NCBI GenBank assembly: GCA_973895155.1
Contig: OZ316893.1
Span: forward strand, 21,080,001-21,144,000
Direction: 5' to 3'
Length of the DNA stretch: 64,000 nt
Origin: Marsupella aquatica
Lineage: Eukaryota; Marchantiophyta
Below, piece after piece: positions 62,046 to 64,000 of the stretch (its first letter is position 1; the number at the start of each line of letters is the position of its first letter). The translations under genes were made by a program, and so were the position numbers. Under the pieces are notes generated by a model. That model was not told the origin of the DNA. It worked only from the letters and a program-made list of their open reading frames with translations, and did no database searches.

Positions 62046-63339
62046 CAAGAGTAGAAGTACTGAACTGTACTCCGGAATCCCCGGTATTGCCAGCACATTG
62101 CTGCCCGGGAAAATCGACAATGGCGCCGGGCCTCGGGCAGGGGTCGAAAAGATCTTGGTCCCGGATACTGCAGAGGCGAAATTGACGGCAGGTGATAAAT
62201 AAATATAATAAGCGTAGGTTAATGAGTAGGATCGGGAAAAAGTAGGACTCCCTGTTTTCCCAGGTGTGTCCCATAACAGTCAGTCCAGGACATGACTCCA
62301 TGCCTGTGTGGAAGAATTCTCCTGGCATGATGACTTGTACTTTACAGAAAATTCTCCTTAGATTTCAGTGCCCGGTGGTCCGCTCATCGACGGAGAGACT
62401 CTACCTGGGAACACAGAAGGCCGGCCCATCCGTTCGATCCCACTCAGATTTTCGGAGCATCATTCTGCAGTTTTGTCATCGCGCGGGTCCGGCGGTACTG
62501 TTGCGGGTGAACCTTTCTCAACATGCATCTGTCGGAAGCGCAGAGAGAGAGAGATTCCATTCGCACATGTAATCGATGGGATTTCAAGGCAGGCCGAAGA
62601 ATTAGATGGAACAGTTCATCAGAATCGTCCTTCTTAGGAACGGGCATTGAAATTCAAGGCGGCGCTCGCTGAGGCTTTGATGGCTCCAGAAGTGTGCACC
62701 ACGAACGAGGCCCAGGTCGACATCATTCGCTCCGCACTGTCTTAGTGCCTTCAGTGGGTTGTACCAAATTAGACATTACACAGGGTTGTACCAAATTCCA
62801 AACGCTGTGCGAGCTCGTGTGTGTGATTCGGATCATTTGACGTGCATGATAACCACGAATATCACTCCCTACCACAGTGAACGCTCGACTCACAGGATAT
62901 GTTTTGACTTCTTATTTTATAGAAGCACTTATCTGATTACACCTTTTAAATTGTTTTCTGAAATCTCGTCTTCAATGTTTCCAATCAAATTCTTTTCTGA
63001 AATCACTTTTTCATTGTTTACAATTGTCCCATTCATTTCCTTTACATTTTTTTTATTGAAATCTATTTTCACTGTTTACGACCATCCCCTTCAAATCTAT
63101 TGTTTTCAGTGTAAGGGCACTGTTTGAATTGACCCCTTTAGATAAATTTTTTGCCGTCACTTCCCAAAGTGCGAGCGATCATCCCCTTCAATCTTATTTT
63201 TTTCAGTTTAGGGGCAATGTGTGAATAGACCCCTTTAGTAACAAAATTTGCCGTTACTTCCCAAAGTGGCAGCGGACCGCTTCAGTTAGTTTTTCTCAAC
63301 ATAATGAAAATGAAGCATTCTGAATTCTAAGTGGACAAG

Positions 63340-63475
63340 AATCTAGTGAATAGAGGAGAGTAATCTAGTGAATAGAGGAATCTAGTGAATAGAGGAAAGG
63401 AATCTAGTGAATAGAGGAATCTAGTGAATAGAGGAAAGTAATCTAGTGAATAGAGGAATCTAGTGAATAGACCAT
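63340..63475. repeat. Short tandem repeat AATCTAGTGAATAGAGG
   Basis: About eight copies of AATCTAGTGAATAGAGGA with variable AAGT/AAGG spacers. It is flanked on both sides by a duplicated segment containing GAAGCATTCTGAATTCTAAG (63312 and 63560). Confidence 0.9.
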
Positions 63476-64000
63476 GTTTAGTTATTCTTTTGTTTCCATT
63501 TACTTCCCAATGTGCCAGCAGACCCCTTTAGTTAGTTTTTCTCAACGTAATAAAAATGAAGCATTCTGAATTCTAAGTGGACAAAAGTTAAAACTGCAAA
63601 CCTTTTCCACCTTAGCCAGGGTTATTACGTTATCGACTCTGGCAGGAATATAACAATTACTCATCACAAACTATATTTCCACTTCCATCCTAGCCAGGGG
63701 TCTTACTCTTAGGCTATGCTCTTGCCTGTGGGAGGGTCATAATTACTCATCATAAACTAAATGTCCGGGCCACTCATTTCAATGTTTGTTTTGCTCAGAT
63801 TTCTCTTCTCTTTGGAATGTGTGATGTGGCGACTATTAGTATGCCTACCCTTTAAAGCTAATCATCCACATCACGTTAACAACAGTTATGGCCTTTTAAA
63901 ACACAACATATTTTTCCATATTTTGTTAAGATAGGGCAAATGTTCATTTCATTTTCAAAAGCGGCACATGCTTTATCAGGTTGAAACAAAGTTCCGGGAT

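Larger units (their letters stand above)
54317..64000. other. Gene-free AT-rich right end with repeats
   Basis: No supportable gene in 9.7 kb. Recognisable structures are the fold-back element at 56252-56863, a ~48-bp loose repeat near 59545-59675, a ~91-bp repeat (61758-62045), an AATCTAGTGAATAGAGG array (63340-63475) and a duplicated flank of that array (63256-63340 and 63499-63588). Frames near 62-62.6 kb are open on both strands but have no known domain. Confidence 0.5.

Overview
This looks like nuclear DNA of a land plant. The supporting genes are a class III peroxidase with the classical plant exon pattern, a chloroplast-type SET-domain (Rubisco methyltransferase-like) protein, a KEA4/5/6-type cation/proton antiporter and an LEA_2/NHL-type membrane protein. 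All but the single-exon LEA_2/NHL gene are built from short exons with GT-AG introns (one GC-AG). Gene density is low, intergenic DNA is AT-rich and full of degraded repeats, and transposase relatives of the type I associate with bryophytes are present. I therefore favour a bryophyte or other early-diverging streptophyte, but the species cannot be fixed from the sequence.

Layout. 0.6-0.95 kb: GA-rich minisatellite. 0.97-4.64 kb (minus): a large intronless transposase-like gene broken by at least two frameshifts. 4.8-5.2 kb: a 27-bp minisatellite with a CGCTCTAGGGGCGAGG core. 6.28-12.40 kb (plus): the most unusual locus, a predicted four-exon gene for a ~1680-residue protein. It joins a ParB/sulfiredoxin-like domain, a circularly permuted DNA amino-methyltransferase-like domain and an FCP1/NIF-type HAD phosphatase domain. 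Its introns carry perfect palindromes (GGTCGCTC...GAGCGACC), six of them in an exact 60-bp tandem array in intron 1. 12.4-18.1 kb: gene-poor DNA. 18.13-20.82 kb: class III peroxidase. 20.8-27.5 kb: duplicated repeats and GA-rich arrays. 27.57-28.26 kb: LEA_2/NHL gene. 33.1-37.26 kb: 11-exon SET-domain gene. 38.2-39.3 kb (minus): F-box/kelch pseudogene. 44.06-51.19 kb: 20-exon KEA antiporter. 51.2-54.3 kb: short tandem repeats and two weak ORFs, one with a signal peptide. 54.3-64 kb: gene-free AT-rich DNA with a ~610-bp fold-back element and several tandem repeats.

The host-type genes (peroxidase, LEA_2, SET, KEA) look like independent single-gene transcription units and show no functional clustering. 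The left 13 kb is different. The broken transposase and the ParB-methyltransferase-FCP1 gene are divergently arranged, share one palindrome/minisatellite family, and lie between two GA-rich arrays, which suggests a former mobile element with a cargo or accessory gene. Exon joins were deduced by hand from reading frame, splice dinucleotides and family knowledge; no alignment or database search was run.
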